NCBI RefSeq assembly: GCF_004745805.1
Contig: NZ_SRLQ01000005.1
Location: 329,644 to 393,643, forward strand
Origin: Mycolicibacterium sp. CH28
GTDB taxonomy: Bacteria; Actinomycetota; Actinomycetes; Mycobacteriales; Mycobacteriaceae
Direction: 5' to 3'
DNA length: 64,000 nucleotides
In this document: one piece after another, positions 46,742 to 58,581 of the stretch
Position numbering within the stretch: position 1 is the first letter of the stretch
Layout of the letters: the number at the start of each line of letters is the position of its first letter
Translations under genes and position numbers: made by a program
Notes under the pieces: model-generated
Databases searched by the model: none
Told to the model about the DNA's origin: nothing
What the model saw: the letters and a program-made list of their open reading frames with translations, nothing else

Positions 46742-48223
46742 CTACTCCAGCCCCCCGGTCTGAACCCGCGCCGCCCGCAATCGCTGCAGGCTGCGGTCGC
46801 GGCCGAGCAGCTCCAGCGACTCGAATAGCGGCGGGCTGATGGTGGCCCCGGTAGCGGCCACCCGGATCGGTCCGAACGCCTTACGAGGCTTCAGCTCAAG
46901 CCCGTCCAGCAGCGCGCTCTTGAGCGCCTCCTCGATGCTGGCGGCGGTCCACTCCTGAACCGCTTCGAGGGCTTCCAGGGCGCCGTCGAGCACCGCAACC
47001 GCATCGGGGCCGAGTTCCTTCGCGGCGGCCTTGGGGTCGAGTTCGTAGGCGCCGTCGTTGAGGAACTTCAGCAGCCCCCAGGCGTCGGAGAGAACCACGA
47101 TGCGCGTCTGCACCAGTTGCGCGGCCACTGCGAAATCAGCCTCACCGAGTCCGGTGTCGTGACCGTGCGTCTCGAAGTAGAACGCCAGCCGCTTGGCGAA
47201 CTCGGCTTCATCGAGCCGGCGGATGTGCTCGGCATTGATGGCGTCGGCCTTCTTCTGGTCGAAGCGCGCCGGATTGGAGTTGACGTCCACCACGTCGAAC
47301 GCCTGGACCATTTCGTCGAGGGTGAAGATGTCGCGATCCTCTGCGATCCCCCACCCAAGCAGTGCCAGGTAGTTCAACAGCCCCTCGGGCAGGAATCCGC
47401 GGTCGCGGTGCAGAAAGAGGTTGGACTCCGGATCGCGCTTGGACAACTTCTTGGTGCCTTCACCGAGAACGGGTGGCAGATGGGCGAATTCAGGTACCCG
47501 ATCGGCCACGCCGATGCGGACCAACGCCTGGTATAGGGCGATCTGGCGCGGCGTCGATGGCAGCAGATCCTCACCGCGCAGCACATGGGTGATCTTCATC
47601 AACGCGTCATCGACCGGATTGACCAACGTGTACAGCGGTTCTCCGGTCGCGCGGGTCAACGCGAAGTCGGGCACCGTGCCGGCCGCGAACGTCGTCGTCC
47701 CCCGAACCAGGTCGTGCCAGCTGATGTCGGCGTCGGGCATCCGCAGCCGTAACACCGGGGTGCGGCCCTCAGCGGCGTAGGCGGCGCGCTGCTCGTCGCT
47801 CAGATCGCGATCGTAATTGTCGTAGCCCAGCTTGGGGTTACGCCCGGCGGCGAGGTGGCGCGCCTCGACCTCCTCTGGCGTGGAGTAGGCCGGATAGGCC
47901 TCGCCGGATTCGACCAGTGCCGCGACTACGTCGCGGTAGATGTCCTTGCGCTGGGACTGCCGATACGGCGCGTGCGGGCCGCCGATCTCGGGGCCCTCGT
48001 CCCAGTCCAGGCCGAGCCAGCGCAGCGCCTCGAGGAGGGCCTGATAGCTCTCCTCGGAATCTCGCTGGGCATCCGTGTCTTCGATCCGGAAGACGAAAGT
48101 GCCGCCGGTGTGGCGGGCGTAGGCCCAGTTGAACAGCGCAGTCCGCACCATGCCGACATGCGGGATCCCGGTGGGCGACGGGCAAAACCGCACGCGCACC
48201 GAATCATTGGCCACCGCAGTCAT
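46742..48223 (-). CDS. gltX: Glutamyl-tRNA synthetase
   Basis: 493 residues from the ATG at 48223, whose ATG overlaps the stop of the upstream hydrolase (TGATG). Class I signatures: [14 protein letters not shown] (HIGH-like) and KKLSKRDPE (KMSKS-like). It charges tRNA-Glu and, in organisms lacking GlnRS, tRNA-Gln as well, so the adjacent Glu and Gln tRNA genes are its substrates. Confidence 0.97.
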   Translation of the reverse strand: MTAVANDSVRVRFCPSPTGIPHVGMVRTALFNWAYARHTGGTFVFRIEDTDAQRDSEESYQALLEALRWLGLDWDEGPEIGGPHAPYRQSQRKDIYRDVVAALVESGEAYPAYSTPEEVEARHLAAGRNPKLGYDNYDRDLSDEQRAAYAAEGRTPVLRLRMPDADISWHDLVRGTTTFAAGTVPDFALTRATGEPLYTLVNPVDDALMKITHVLRGEDLLPSTPRQIALYQALVRIGVADRVPEFAHLPPVLGEGTKKLSKRDPESNLFLHRDRGFLPEGLLNYLALLGWGIAEDRDIFTLDEMVQAFDVVDVNSNPARFDQKKADAINAEHIRRLDEAEFAKRLAFYFETHGHDTGLGEADFAVAAQLVQTRIVVLSDAWGLLKFLNDGAYELDPKAAAKELGPDAVAVLDGALEALEAVQEWTAASIEEALKSALLDGLELKPRKAFGPIRVAATGATISPPLFESLELLGRDRSLQRLRAARVQTGGLE

Positions 48224-48999
48224 CACTTACCTTTCCGAATAACGGGATTGCTCAGCGTCCCGATACCCTCGATGCTGACGCTGACGGTGTCACCGTTCTC
48301 GATCGGGCCGACGCCCTCGGGGGTGCCGGTGAGGATGAGATCGCCGGGCAACAAGGTCATTACGGCCGAGATCCACTCGATGATCTCGCCGATGTCGTGA
48401 ATCATCATCGAGGTTCGGCTGTGCTGACGCACCTGGCCGTTGACCTCGGTGCGGATCTCCAAATCGGAGGGGTCGAGGTCGGTGACGATCCACGGACCCA
48501 CCGGGCAGAAGGTGTCATGCCCCTTGGCCCGGATCCACTGGCCGTCAGCCTTTTGCTGGTCGCGCGCGGACACGTCGTTGGCGATGGTGTAGCCGAGGAT
48601 GTTCTCGGCGGCGCGGGCGGCCGGCACGTCCTTGCACGGCCGACCGATCACCACCGCCAGCTCCCCCTCGTGGTGGACAGGCGAGGCGTTGGCCGGCAAC
48701 TGGATCGTCGCGCCGGGGCCGACGATCGCGGTGTTGGGCTTGAGAAAGATGACCGGGTCCTCAGGGGCGTCCCCACCCATCTCCTCGATATGAGCCAGAT
48801 AGTTCTTGCCCATGCAGACAACCTTGCTGGCCAGGATCGGGGCCAGCAGGCGGACATCAGCCAACGGCCAGCTCCGCCCGGTGAAGGTCGGATTGCCGAA
48901 CGGATGCTCGGCGATCTCACGAACGGTTTCATTCCCCGGGTCTCCTTCGATGCTCACGAAGGCGACCCCGTCGGGGCTGGCGATTCGACCCAGGCGCAT
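48223..48999 (-). CDS. Fumarylacetoacetate hydrolase family protein
   Basis: 258 residues. The FAH core has [15 protein letters not shown], metal-binding [10 protein letters not shown] and [14 protein letters not shown], and [14 protein letters not shown]. Members hydrolyse or decarboxylate beta-dicarbonyl compounds. It is translationally coupled to gltX, a conserved but unexplained pairing. Confidence 0.92.
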   Translation of the reverse strand: MRLGRIASPDGVAFVSIEGDPGNETVREIAEHPFGNPTFTGRSWPLADVRLLAPILASKVVCMGKNYLAHIEEMGGDAPEDPVIFLKPNTAIVGPGATIQLPANASPVHHEGELAVVIGRPCKDVPAARAAENILGYTIANDVSARDQQKADGQWIRAKGHDTFCPVGPWIVTDLDPSDLEIRTEVNGQVRQHSRTSMMIHDIGEIIEWISAVMTLLPGDLILTGTPEGVGPIENGDTVSVSIEGIGTLSNPVIRKGK

Positions 49000-49120
49000 T
49001 CGTCACAGCCTAGTGCCGCGACCAGGCGGGGCCGAATGGCCCTGAGCGGGAGCGGCGCGGATTGGCCCGCACGCCCACTCTCCCCGCTTTCGCCGTTTCC
49101 CGGGGTTCTCATATATTGAG

Positions 49121-50353
49121 ATGACTATTCCCTATCGTGGGATGTTGCGTGGAATCATGGGCCGCATGGACGTCGACACAATCAGCACCGTGCGACGTTG
49201 GTCGATGCTCGTGATCGCTCTGTTCGCGACCTTGTCCGCCAACGTCTTCATCAACGGCGCTGCCTTCCTGATCCCTACCCTGCACACCACGATGGGGCTC
49301 GACCTGGCCAAGGCCGGCCTGGTGTCGGCGATGCCCAGCTTCGGCATGGTGTTCACCCTGATCGCCTGGGGCTATGTGGTGGACCGGGTCGGGGAACGTT
49401 TCGTCCTGGCCGCCGGCTCGGCGCTGACCGCGGCTGCGGCGCTCGCGGCCGCCTCGGTGCATTCGCTGTTCCTGGTCGGCGCCTTCCTACTGCTGGGCGG
49501 AATGGCCGCCGCCAGCAGCAATTCCGCGAGTGGACGCCTGGTAGTCGGTTGGTTCCCGCCGCAGCAGCGTGGCCTGGTGATGGGTATCCGCCAGACCGCC
49601 CAACCGCTGGGCGTCGCGGTCGGCGCCTTGGTCATTCCCCGCCTGGCGCAAGCGCACGGGGTAGGTTTCGCGCTGCTGTTCCCCGCGATCGTGTGCGCGG
49701 CGGCGGCGCTGGTATGCGCAATCGGCGTGCTCGATCCGCCACGACCGCCGCGCGCCGAGGCGCCGGCCGCGCATCTGGCCAACCCATACCGCGGGTCGAA
49801 TGTGCTGTGGCGAATTCACGCGGTATCGGTGCTTCTGGTGGTCCCGCAGTGCGTGGTGTGGACCTTCACGCTGGTCTGGCTGATCACCGATCGCGGGTGG
49901 TCGACGCAGTCGGCCGGCGTCTTGGTGATGTCGGCTCAGGTGCTCGGGGCCCTGGGCCGCATCGCCGCCGGGCGATGGTCGGACCGAACCGGCTCACGGC
50001 TGCGGCCGATCCGCACCATCGCGATCGCGGCGGCGGCCTCGATGCTCGCGCTGGCACTGGCCGATGCGTTGCATTCGCCGCTGTCCATCGCGGTGATGGT
50101 GGCCGCGTCCGTGATCACGGTCAGCGACAACGGGTTGGCGTTCACCGCGATCGCCGAGATCGCCGGGCCGTTCTGGAGCGGGCGGGCGTTGGGCACGCAG
50201 AACACCAGTCAGCTGCTGACCGCCGGGCTGACCCCACCGCTGTTCGGCGCCCTGATCGGGGCGCTGGGCTTTCCGGTGGCCTTCGCCGTGTGCGCGCTGT
50301 TCCCGGTCGTGGCGCTGCCGTTGGTGCCCGTCGACGAGCCCGCGACCGACTGA
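49121..50353 (+). CDS. MFS transporter
   Basis: 410 residues with twelve hydrophobic segments. Signature loops are WGYVVDRVGERFVLAAG (loop 2-3) and GRWSDRTGSRLRPI (loop 8-9). Substrate unknown. Start uncertain: a -10-like TATATT at 49112-49117 would put the transcript start downstream of the ATG at 49121, favouring the in-frame ATG at 49157, which has TGGAA before it. Confidence 0.87.
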   Translation: MTIPYRGMLRGIMGRMDVDTISTVRRWSMLVIALFATLSANVFINGAAFLIPTLHTTMGLDLAKAGLVSAMPSFGMVFTLIAWGYVVDRVGERFVLAAGSALTAAAALAAASVHSLFLVGAFLLLGGMAAASSNSASGRLVVGWFPPQQRGLVMGIRQTAQPLGVAVGALVIPRLAQAHGVGFALLFPAIVCAAAALVCAIGVLDPPRPPRAEAPAAHLANPYRGSNVLWRIHAVSVLLVVPQCVVWTFTLVWLITDRGWSTQSAGVLVMSAQVLGALGRIAAGRWSDRTGSRLRPIRTIAIAAAASMLALALADALHSPLSIAVMVAASVITVSDNGLAFTAIAEIAGPFWSGRALGTQNTSQLLTAGLTPPLFGALIGALGFPVAFAVCALFPVVALPLVPVDEPATD

Positions 50354-50357
50354 GCCG

Positions 50358-51368
50358 CTACAGCGCGGCGCGGATCCGGTCGCCGACTTCGCGGGTCGTG
50401 TATGTCGCGTCCCCGCGGGTGGCCAGGTGAGTGGCGACGGCCTTGTCCACCCGAGCGGCAGCGCCGTCCTCGCCAATGTGGGCCAACAGCAGGGCGACTG
50501 ACATCACTGCCGCAGTGGGATCGGCGATCCCCTTGCCGGCGATATCCGGTGCACTGCCGTGGACGGGTTCGAACATCGACGGATTGGTCCGGGTGGCGTC
50601 GATGTTGCCGCTGGCGGCCAAGCCGATGCCACCGCAGACCGCCGCGGCCAGGTCGGTGATGATGTCGCCGAACAGGTTGTCGGTGACGATGACGTCGAAC
50701 CGGTGCGGGTCGGTCACCATATGGATGGTGGCCGCGTCGATGTGCTGATACGCCACCTCGACGTCCGGGAACTCCGCGCCGACCTCGGCCACCACCCGTG
50801 ACCACAACCCACCGGCGAAGGTCAGCACGTTCGTCTTGTGCACCAGCGTCAGATGCTTGCGCCGGGATTGTGCGCGGGTGAACGCATCACGCACCACCCG
50901 CTCGACGCCGAACGCGGTGTTCACGCTGACCTCGGTGGCCACCTCGTGCGGGGTGCCAACGCGCAGCGCCCCGCCGTTGCCGGTGTAGGGCCCCTCGGTG
51001 CCTTCGCGCACCACGACGAAGTCGATACCGGTCACGCCGGACAGCGGGCTGGTGACACCCGGGTACAGCCGGCCGGGTCGCAGGTTGACGTGATGGTCCA
51101 GAGCGAACCGCAATTTGAGCAGCAGACCCCGCTCCAGCACGCCGCTGGGTACCGACGGGTCCCCGATCGCGCCGAGCAGGATGGCGTCGTATCCCCGCAG
51201 TTCCTCGATGGTCTCCGCGGTGAGCAGTTCCCCGGTGGCGTGGTAACGGCGGGCACCGAGGTCGTATTCGGTCCTATCCACACCCGGCAGCACCGCGTCG
51301 AGCACTTGCAGCGCCTCGGCGATGACCTCGGGACCGATACCGTCGCCGGCGATGACGGCTAGTTTCAC
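50358..51368 (-). CDS. leuB: 3-isopropylmalate dehydrogenase
   Basis: 336 residues from the GTG at 51368, which overlaps the serA stop (GTGA). Motifs include [26 protein letters not shown] and [15 protein letters not shown]. It oxidises 3-isopropylmalate in leucine synthesis; coupling to serA links leucine and serine supply. Confidence 0.96.
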   Translation of the reverse strand: MKLAVIAGDGIGPEVIAEALQVLDAVLPGVDRTEYDLGARRYHATGELLTAETIEELRGYDAILLGAIGDPSVPSGVLERGLLLKLRFALDHHVNLRPGRLYPGVTSPLSGVTGIDFVVVREGTEGPYTGNGGALRVGTPHEVATEVSVNTAFGVERVVRDAFTRAQSRRKHLTLVHKTNVLTFAGGLWSRVVAEVGAEFPDVEVAYQHIDAATIHMVTDPHRFDVIVTDNLFGDIITDLAAAVCGGIGLAASGNIDATRTNPSMFEPVHGSAPDIAGKGIADPTAAVMSVALLLAHIGEDGAAARVDKAVATHLATRGDATYTTREVGDRIRAAL

Positions 51369-52951
51369 GACAGATCCACCGCTTCCAGAGTCGTGGCCTT
51401 GACGGCCGCACCGATCGCCGACAGCACATCGTCGGGAACATCGCGATCCAACCGCAACATCACCGTGGCCGCTTGGCCGCTGGTGTCCTGACTCATCTGG
51501 GCGGCCAGGATGTTGACCCCGGCATCGCCAAGCACCGTGCCGATCTTGCCCAGCGCGCCGGGCTGGTCGGTGTAGTGCAGAACCAGGTTGACGCCCTGGG
51601 CGCGCAGATCGAAGCTGCGGCCGTTGATCTGGATGATCTTCTCGACCTGCTGCGGGCCGGACAGGGTGCCGGACACGTTGGTCGTCGAGCCGTCAGGGCC
51701 GACGACGCGGACGTCGACCAGGCTGCGGTGGTTGGGGCTCTCGCTGGCGGTGGTCAGCTCGCTCTGCAGACCACGCTCGGCGGCCAGGTTCGGCGCGTTG
51801 ACGAACGTCACCTGCTGATCGGTCACCGTCGAGAAGAACCCGCGCAACGCCGAAAGTTTCAGTACCTCAGTATCTTCGGAGGCCAGCTCACCGCAGACCC
51901 GCACCGACAGGCTGGACGCCGCACCGGTGGACAGCACGCCGACGAGCAGACCGAGCTTGCGGGCCAGGTCCAGCCACGGCGCCACCTCCTCGCTGACCGC
52001 GCCGGCGCCGACGTTGACCGCGTCGGGTACGAATTCACCGGCCAGCGCGAGCCGCACGCTCGCCGCGACATCGGTACCGGCACGGTCCTGGGCCTCGGAG
52101 GTCGAGGCACCCAGGTGCGGGGTCACGACGACCTGCGGCAGCTCGAACAGCGGGCTGTCGGTGCACGGTTCGGTGGAGAACACGTCCAGGCCGGCGGCGC
52201 GGACGTGACCACTGGTGATCGCGTCGGCCAGCGCTTGCTCGTCGATCAGTCCACCGCGGGCGGCGTTGACGATGATCACTCCCGGCTTGGTCTTGGCCAA
52301 TGCCGCGGCGTCGAGCAAACCGGCGGTCTCCGGGGTCTTCGGCAGGTGCACGGAGATGAAGTCGGCGCGGGCCAGCAGGTCGTCCAGGGCGAGCAGCTCG
52401 ATGCCCAACTGGGCGGCGCGTGCCGCCGGGACGTAAGGGTCGTAGGCCACCACGTGGGTGCCGAACGCGGCCAGCCGCGCGGCGACGAGCTGGCCGATGC
52501 GGCCGAGCCCGACGACGCCCACGGTCTTGCCGAAGATCTCGGTGCCGTTGAACGACGAACGCTTCCAGGTGTGCGCGCGTAGCGTCGCGTCGGCGGCCGG
52601 GATCTGCCGGGCGGCGGCCAGCATCAACGCCAGCGCGTGCTCGGCGGCGCTGTGGATGTTCGAGGTTGGCGCATTGACCACCAGTACACCGGCGGCGGTG
52701 GCGGCGGGGACGTCGACGTTGTCCAGTCCGACGCCGGCGCGCGCGACGATCTTGAGTTTGGGCGCCGCGGCGATCACCTCCGCATCGACGGTGGTGGCCG
52801 AACGGACCAGCAGCGCGTCGGCATCGGCGACTGCGGCCAACAGTTTCGGCCGGTCCGGGCCGTCGACCCAGCGCACCTCGACCGCGTCGCCCAGGGCGGC
52901 GACGGTCGACTCGGCGAGTTTGTCTGCAATCAACACAACGGGCAGATTCAC
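51365..52951 (-). CDS. serA: D-3-phosphoglycerate dehydrogenase
   Basis: 528 residues from the GTG at 52951. It is the long mycobacterial type: N-terminal catalytic domain with [18 protein letters not shown] and [13 protein letters not shown], an intervening domain, and a C-terminal ACT domain ([19 protein letters not shown]) that binds serine for feedback control. It catalyses the first step of serine synthesis. Confidence 0.97.
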   Translation of the reverse strand: MNLPVVLIADKLAESTVAALGDAVEVRWVDGPDRPKLLAAVADADALLVRSATTVDAEVIAAAPKLKIVARAGVGLDNVDVPAATAAGVLVVNAPTSNIHSAAEHALALMLAAARQIPAADATLRAHTWKRSSFNGTEIFGKTVGVVGLGRIGQLVAARLAAFGTHVVAYDPYVPAARAAQLGIELLALDDLLARADFISVHLPKTPETAGLLDAAALAKTKPGVIIVNAARGGLIDEQALADAITSGHVRAAGLDVFSTEPCTDSPLFELPQVVVTPHLGASTSEAQDRAGTDVAASVRLALAGEFVPDAVNVGAGAVSEEVAPWLDLARKLGLLVGVLSTGAASSLSVRVCGELASEDTEVLKLSALRGFFSTVTDQQVTFVNAPNLAAERGLQSELTTASESPNHRSLVDVRVVGPDGSTTNVSGTLSGPQQVEKIIQINGRSFDLRAQGVNLVLHYTDQPGALGKIGTVLGDAGVNILAAQMSQDTSGQAATVMLRLDRDVPDDVLSAIGAAVKATTLEAVDLS

Positions 52952-53016
52952 GCCGGTCAGCCTAGTGCGTGCCGCCCAGCTCACGACCATCGGCTGCGAT
53001 GCGGTCTACTGGAGGT

Positions 53017-54447
53017 GTGGACGTCACCGTCGTCGGCAGTGGTCCCAACGGTTTGGCGGCCGCCGTCATCTGTGCCCGAGCCGGTCTGGCCGTCCAGGTG
53101 GTGGAGGCTCAGCCAACGTTCGGCGGGGGTGCCCGCACCGCCGCCGATCCCGAATACCCCGACATCCGGCACGACGTCTGCTCGGCGGTACACCCGCTGG
53201 CACTGGCGTCACCGTTTTTCGCCGAGTTCGATCTCACGGCGCGCGGGGTGCAACTGGCGGTTCCGGAGATCTCCTACGCCAACCCGCTGCCTGGGCGTCC
53301 CGCCGCGATCGCGTACCGCTCGCTGGAACACACCTGCGCCGAGTTGGACGACGGTCGCTCGTGGCGGCGGCTGTTCGGCCCGCTGGCCGAGCATCCCGAT
53401 GGTGTGCTCGGCTTCTTCCTCGGCGACAAGCGCTCGGTTCCGCCCGACCTGCTCACCACCGTGCGGTCCGGCTTGCGGGTACTGGCCCAGGGCAGCCCGG
53501 CCTGGGGGATGCTCCGCGGCGACGACGCCCGCGCCCTGTTCACCGGCGTGGGTACACATGCCATTTCGACGATGCCGTCCCCGGTCAACAGCGGCGCCGG
53601 GATCATGCTCGGCACGGTGGCGCACACCGCGGGGTGGCCGGTCCCGGTCGGTGGCAGCCAGGTCATCGTGGACGCGCTGCTGGCCGATCTGCAGGCTCAC
53701 GGCGGCGAACTGGTCGTCGGCGCGCCGGTGAGCTCGCCTCCCCCGGGTGTGGTCATCTACGACACCGCGCCGACGGCGCTGCTGGACATCTACGGGTCTC
53801 GCGTGCCCGTCCAATACGCCAAGGCGCTGCGGCGCTACCGGTACGGGCCGGGTGTCTGCAAGGTCGACTTCGTGCTCTCCGGCGAGATTCCGTGGCGTGA
53901 CGAACGGATGGCGGCGTCACCCACCCTGCACATGGGCGGCACCCGGGCGCAGATGGCCCGGTCCGAGAAGGAGATCGCCGCCGGGCGCCACGCCGACTGG
54001 CCGATGACGTTGGCGGCGCTGCCGCACCTATCGGACCCGTCCCGCATCGACGCCGCGGGGCGGCGACCGCTGTGGACCTACGCCCACGTTCCAGCCAATT
54101 CGACCGCGGACCTCACCGAAACCATCACGGCCATTTTCGACAGGGCCGCACCCGGTTTCCGTGATCTGGTGCTGGCCGCCCGCTGTGTGCCGGCCGCGCA
54201 GATGACGGCCCACAACGCCAACTACATCGGCGGGGACATCATCGTCGGCGGCGCCACGTTGTTCGCCGCGATCGTCGGCCCCACCCTGCGCTGGAACCCG
54301 TGGAGCACACCGATTCCGAAGGCGTATCTGTGCTCGTCGGCGACCCCACCGGGGACCGGCGTGCACGGAATGGCCGGCTACTACGCGGCCCGCACCGTCT
54401 TGCGCCGCGAGTTCGCAATCACGAATCTGCCGTCGCTGGCTCCATGA
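53017..54447 (+). CDS. NAD(P)/FAD-dependent oxidoreductase (phytoene-desaturase-like)
   Basis: About 476 residues. FAD motif VTVVGSGPNGLAAAVICARA, then QPTFGGGARTA; the C-terminal FAD-contact segment is TPPGTGVHGMAGYYAA. The GTG at 53017 has GGAGG only one base away, which is too close, so leaderless initiation or use of an ATG at 52999 must be considered. Divergent from serA with a short gap. Substrate unknown. Confidence 0.86.
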   Translation: MDVTVVGSGPNGLAAAVICARAGLAVQVVEAQPTFGGGARTAADPEYPDIRHDVCSAVHPLALASPFFAEFDLTARGVQLAVPEISYANPLPGRPAAIAYRSLEHTCAELDDGRSWRRLFGPLAEHPDGVLGFFLGDKRSVPPDLLTTVRSGLRVLAQGSPAWGMLRGDDARALFTGVGTHAISTMPSPVNSGAGIMLGTVAHTAGWPVPVGGSQVIVDALLADLQAHGGELVVGAPVSSPPPGVVIYDTAPTALLDIYGSRVPVQYAKALRRYRYGPGVCKVDFVLSGEIPWRDERMAASPTLHMGGTRAQMARSEKEIAAGRHADWPMTLAALPHLSDPSRIDAAGRRPLWTYAHVPANSTADLTETITAIFDRAAPGFRDLVLAARCVPAAQMTAHNANYIGGDIIVGGATLFAAIVGPTLRWNPWSTPIPKAYLCSSATPPGTGVHGMAGYYAARTVLRREFAITNLPSLAP

Positions 54448-54489
54448 GCCGCCCCCGTCACGAGGACTGACCCCGCAGACGGGCCGCAG

Positions 54490-56754
54490 CTATGCCGATG
54501 TGAAGTCGAACACCGCCGTGCCACCGTAAAAATTGGCGGGGTTCGGCACGTAGGCGGGGGTGTAGGAGAAGTAGATCGGCCCCTGCAGGAACGGAATGAT
54601 CCCGGTGTTGAAACCCAAGCTAGTGGTCCACACCGAGGGGGCATCGCCAGATTCGTACTGGCTTTCGGTCACTGTCGTTTGATAGAGGATCTGACCATCC
54701 GGGGCGAAGACTTGGATGACGGTGCCCGGCGGCAATTCATCTCCTACCCCCAGATAAGCCAGATTCGCCGGCAGCATGGCCTGCGTCACTCCCCCACCGA
54801 TGCCGCCGCTATCAATTGTGGAGGTGACGTTGACGGATTGCTGGGACTGCGAGCCGGAGGTGACCGTGACCGTGAGCGCCGTGTAGAACCAGCCTGCAAC
54901 CTTATTGACCGAGGGCAACGGGTTCTGGCCGAATGCCAACTGCTTCTCGGGGTAGTTGATCAACAGACCCTGTCCGAGCCCACTCGGAAGCGTCGATATC
55001 GGGCTGGCGATGGTGGATCCGGTGTAGGGGCCGACACCCATCGTCGGTTGGATGGAAGCAGACCATGTCGAATCCGACCACTCGGATTGATCGAGCGGCA
55101 CCCAGCCACTGCCCTCGTTCACCTCGATGGAGTCCACAACGGCAACCGGGGTGCCTGCGGTGGTCATACCGTTGCCGAATTCGAGTGACGGGGCGTACAC
55201 GGTGTAGTAGAACCTGCCCCAGTCCCCGTACGCGATCATGCCGGTGACGCCCAGGGTCGGGCCGAGATTGTTCGCGTCCAAGAAGGTGATCGGAATGACG
55301 AGACCCGCTGAGCCGGTGTCGACTTCGACGTGCTGAACGTCTAATCCGTTTACCTTCAACTTGACAGTCATGTAGTCGTCGGCGGAGTCGTACGCCAGAT
55401 CGATCACCGGCGCGCCGCCCGCAGTGCCCGCCGAACCACTCCTGCCGAGCAGTCCGCCCCAGCCCCCGGCGCCGCCCGAGGCCGACACCCCGCCGGCGCC
55501 CCCAGGACCGCCGTTGCCGGCGAGCAGACCACCGCCACCACCGGATCCGCCTTGCCCGGCGGCCCCGCCCCCGCCGCCCGCGCCTCCGTTGCCGACGAAC
55601 AGCGCACTGCCGCCGGCACCACCAGCACCGCCGGCGCCGCCGGCACCGCCAGCACCACCGTTGCCCCAGAGCGCACCACCGGCACCCCCGGACCCGCCGA
55701 TCGCACCCCATCCACCGGCACCGCCGGCACCGCCATTGCCCATCAAGCCGGCCGCACCACCGAGGCCGGCGTTGCCACCCACCAGTGTCCCGGTACCGCC
55801 GGAGCCGCCGGCACCACCGTCACCGATCGACAACGCGCCGCCATGCCCGCCGCTGCCGCCGGCGCCACCAATTGCCGCGTACGCCGTGGCCGCGCCACCG
55901 TCGCCGCCCGCACCGGCATTGCCGAATACCGCGAGTGCGCCCATGTTGCCGCCGGCACCACCGGCGCCACCGGTCCCGTAGTTGCCCGCCGCCGCCCCAC
56001 CGGCCCCACCGTCGCCGGCGACGCCCCGGATCGAGAACACGCCGGTGTCACCCCCGGCGCCGCCTGCACCACCGACTTGAGATGTGCCCGCAACCGCTCC
56101 GCCGGCTCCGCCGTCGCCGCCGTTGCCCGCGAACACACCGCCCCGGCCGCCGTTGCCGCCCGCGCCGCCGTTGATGCCCGCGCCGCCGGCACCACCGGAG
56201 CCGACCAGGCCAGCCGCACCGCCGTTACCGCCGGCGAAACCGCTGCCGCCGTTGCCCCACAAAAGTCCGGACCGACCACCCGTACATGCCGCGCCCTGAT
56301 TGCAGGTCTCGGCGGTCCAGCTGTATCCGTTACCGATCAGGATGCCGGCATCGGGATGAGCGGCAGTGCCGTTGCCGACGAGGCTGCCAATGAATTGCTC
56401 GACGGGGTTGGAGGGCAGTGCTCGGGCCAGAGTTCTGGACCCGCTCACCACGGCGATGGGGGCCGAGGAAGAACGCTGCGCAGTCAGCACGGTTGTGCGC
56501 CCTCTGCTGATGGCGCTGGTCGCGCCGTGCCCCGCGGTACGGGGCGCCGACGCGCCGGTCGAGCCCTTCGCGGTCGACGTCGTCGTCCCGGTGTCTGCGG
56601 TCGCCAGCGCGGACAATGAAACCGCCGCGGCTCCCACCGCAACCGTCAGCGCGCCCGCCCAGCCGAGGTAACGCGCACAGGTGAGTCGGGCGGCACGGCT
56701 CCCGGTTGCTCGCGACCGGCTCGGGACCTGCTCAATTGAACCCGTAACGCGCAC
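54490..56754 (-). CDS. PGRS-repeat protein with C-terminal aspartic protease domain and no PE domain
   Basis: 754 residues from the GTG at 56754 (the frame is open to 56880). A basic N-terminus and hydrophobic stretch ([19 protein letters not shown]) ending near ALATA look like a Sec signal peptide. A linker [15 protein letters not shown] is followed by roughly 300 residues of GGAGG/GGNGG repeats (PGRS). The last 250 residues are a pepsin-like domain related to PecA-type PE_PGRS proteases, with [13 protein letters not shown] and [11 protein letters not shown] as the two catalytic Asp sites. The usual PE domain is absent, so export must use another route. Confidence 0.85.
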   Translation of the reverse strand: MRVTGSIEQVPSRSRATGSRAARLTCARYLGWAGALTVAVGAAAVSLSALATADTGTTTSTAKGSTGASAPRTAGHGATSAISRGRTTVLTAQRSSSAPIAVVSGSRTLARALPSNPVEQFIGSLVGNGTAAHPDAGILIGNGYSWTAETCNQGAACTGGRSGLLWGNGGSGFAGGNGGAAGLVGSGGAGGAGINGGAGGNGGRGGVFAGNGGDGGAGGAVAGTSQVGGAGGAGGDTGVFSIRGVAGDGGAGGAAAGNYGTGGAGGAGGNMGALAVFGNAGAGGDGGAATAYAAIGGAGGSGGHGGALSIGDGGAGGSGGTGTLVGGNAGLGGAAGLMGNGGAGGAGGWGAIGGSGGAGGALWGNGGAGGAGGAGGAGGAGGSALFVGNGGAGGGGGAAGQGGSGGGGGLLAGNGGPGGAGGVSASGGAGGWGGLLGRSGSAGTAGGAPVIDLAYDSADDYMTVKLKVNGLDVQHVEVDTGSAGLVIPITFLDANNLGPTLGVTGMIAYGDWGRFYYTVYAPSLEFGNGMTTAGTPVAVVDSIEVNEGSGWVPLDQSEWSDSTWSASIQPTMGVGPYTGSTIASPISTLPSGLGQGLLINYPEKQLAFGQNPLPSVNKVAGWFYTALTVTVTSGSQSQQSVNVTSTIDSGGIGGGVTQAMLPANLAYLGVGDELPPGTVIQVFAPDGQILYQTTVTESQYESGDAPSVWTTSLGFNTGIIPFLQGPIYFSYTPAYVPNPANFYGGTAVFDFTSA

Positions 56755-56916
56755 TAAACGCCCCCCACCCGCGATCGACCACAGCGACTCTGAGCGCAGA
56801 CCATACAACCAACCGTCGCCGCAAACTCGTAACTCGACATCCACACCCGAGGGTGTGCTCCCCAGCCCAGACGATGCCAATGCGGACGAGACGACCGGCC
56901 GGCCGGCCCAAAACCA

Positions 56917-57015
56917 AAGCCACGCAGGGGTTCTGGAGAACCGGCCCGCGTGGCTTCAGAGTTACGATTTCGGCGCGTTTCCGGTCGGCCAGCGACGGGA
57001 AACGCGCCGAAATCG
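56917..57015 (-). terminator. Two tandem hairpins downstream of ilvC
   Basis: The proximal hairpin begins right after the ilvC stop: CGATTTCGGCGCGTTTCC (56965-56982) and its complement (56998-57015), 18 perfect pairs. The distal one pairs AAGCCACGC (56917-56925) with GCGTGGCTT (56948-56956), with GGTTCT/AGAACC inside. Together they should end the ilv transcript efficiently. Confidence 0.8.
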
Positions 57016-58068
<1,053 letters not shown>

Positions 58069-58581
58069 TTACTTGTTGTTCGTCATCCCGCGCGGCCCGC
58101 GTGAGAGCGCCACCACGCCGGACTGCACAATCTCACGGACGCCGTAGGGCTCGAGCACCCGCAGCAGCGCCTCGAGCTTCTCCGGGGTACCGGTGGCCTC
58201 GACGGTGAGCGACTCGGTGGACACGTCGATCACCTTGGCACGGAACAGGTTCACGGCCTCGATCACCTGGCTGCGGGTCCCGGCGTCGGCGCGCACCTTG
58301 ATCAGCGCGAGCTCGCGGGCGACGAAGTTCTCGCCGTCCTGCTCGACGATCTTGATCACGTTGATCAGCTTGTTGAGCTGCTTGGTGATCTGTTCGAGCG
58401 GGGTCTCCTCGGCGGTGACCACGATCGTCATCCGCGACATGTTCTTCTGTTCGGTGGCCCCGACGGCCAGCGACTCGATGTTGAAGCCACGCCGGGAGAA
58501 CAGCGCCGCGACGCGGGCAAGCACACCGGGCTTGTCTTCGACGAGCACCGAAAGGGTATGGGTGACAGTGTTTCCCGACAT
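58069..58581 (-). CDS. ilvN: Acetolactate synthase regulatory subunit
   Basis: 170 residues with the N-terminal ACT domain (HTLSVLVEDKPGVLARVAAL, SRRGFNIESLAVG) that binds valine. Its ATG overlaps the ilvB stop (TGATG), ensuring balanced production with the catalytic subunit. Confidence 0.97.
   Translation of the reverse strand: MSGNTVTHTLSVLVEDKPGVLARVAALFSRRGFNIESLAVGATEQKNMSRMTIVVTAEETPLEQITKQLNKLINVIKIVEQDGENFVARELALIKVRADAGTRSQVIEAVNLFRAKVIDVSTESLTVEATGTPEKLEALLRVLEPYGVREIVQSGVVALSRGPRGMTNNK

Noticed and set aside
55424..56619. Long plus-strand proline/alanine-rich frames opposite the PGRS gene
   Set aside because: They are the complement of GGC/GCC-rich glycine repeats; no start signals or family motifs, whereas the minus strand has a signal peptide and a protease domain.
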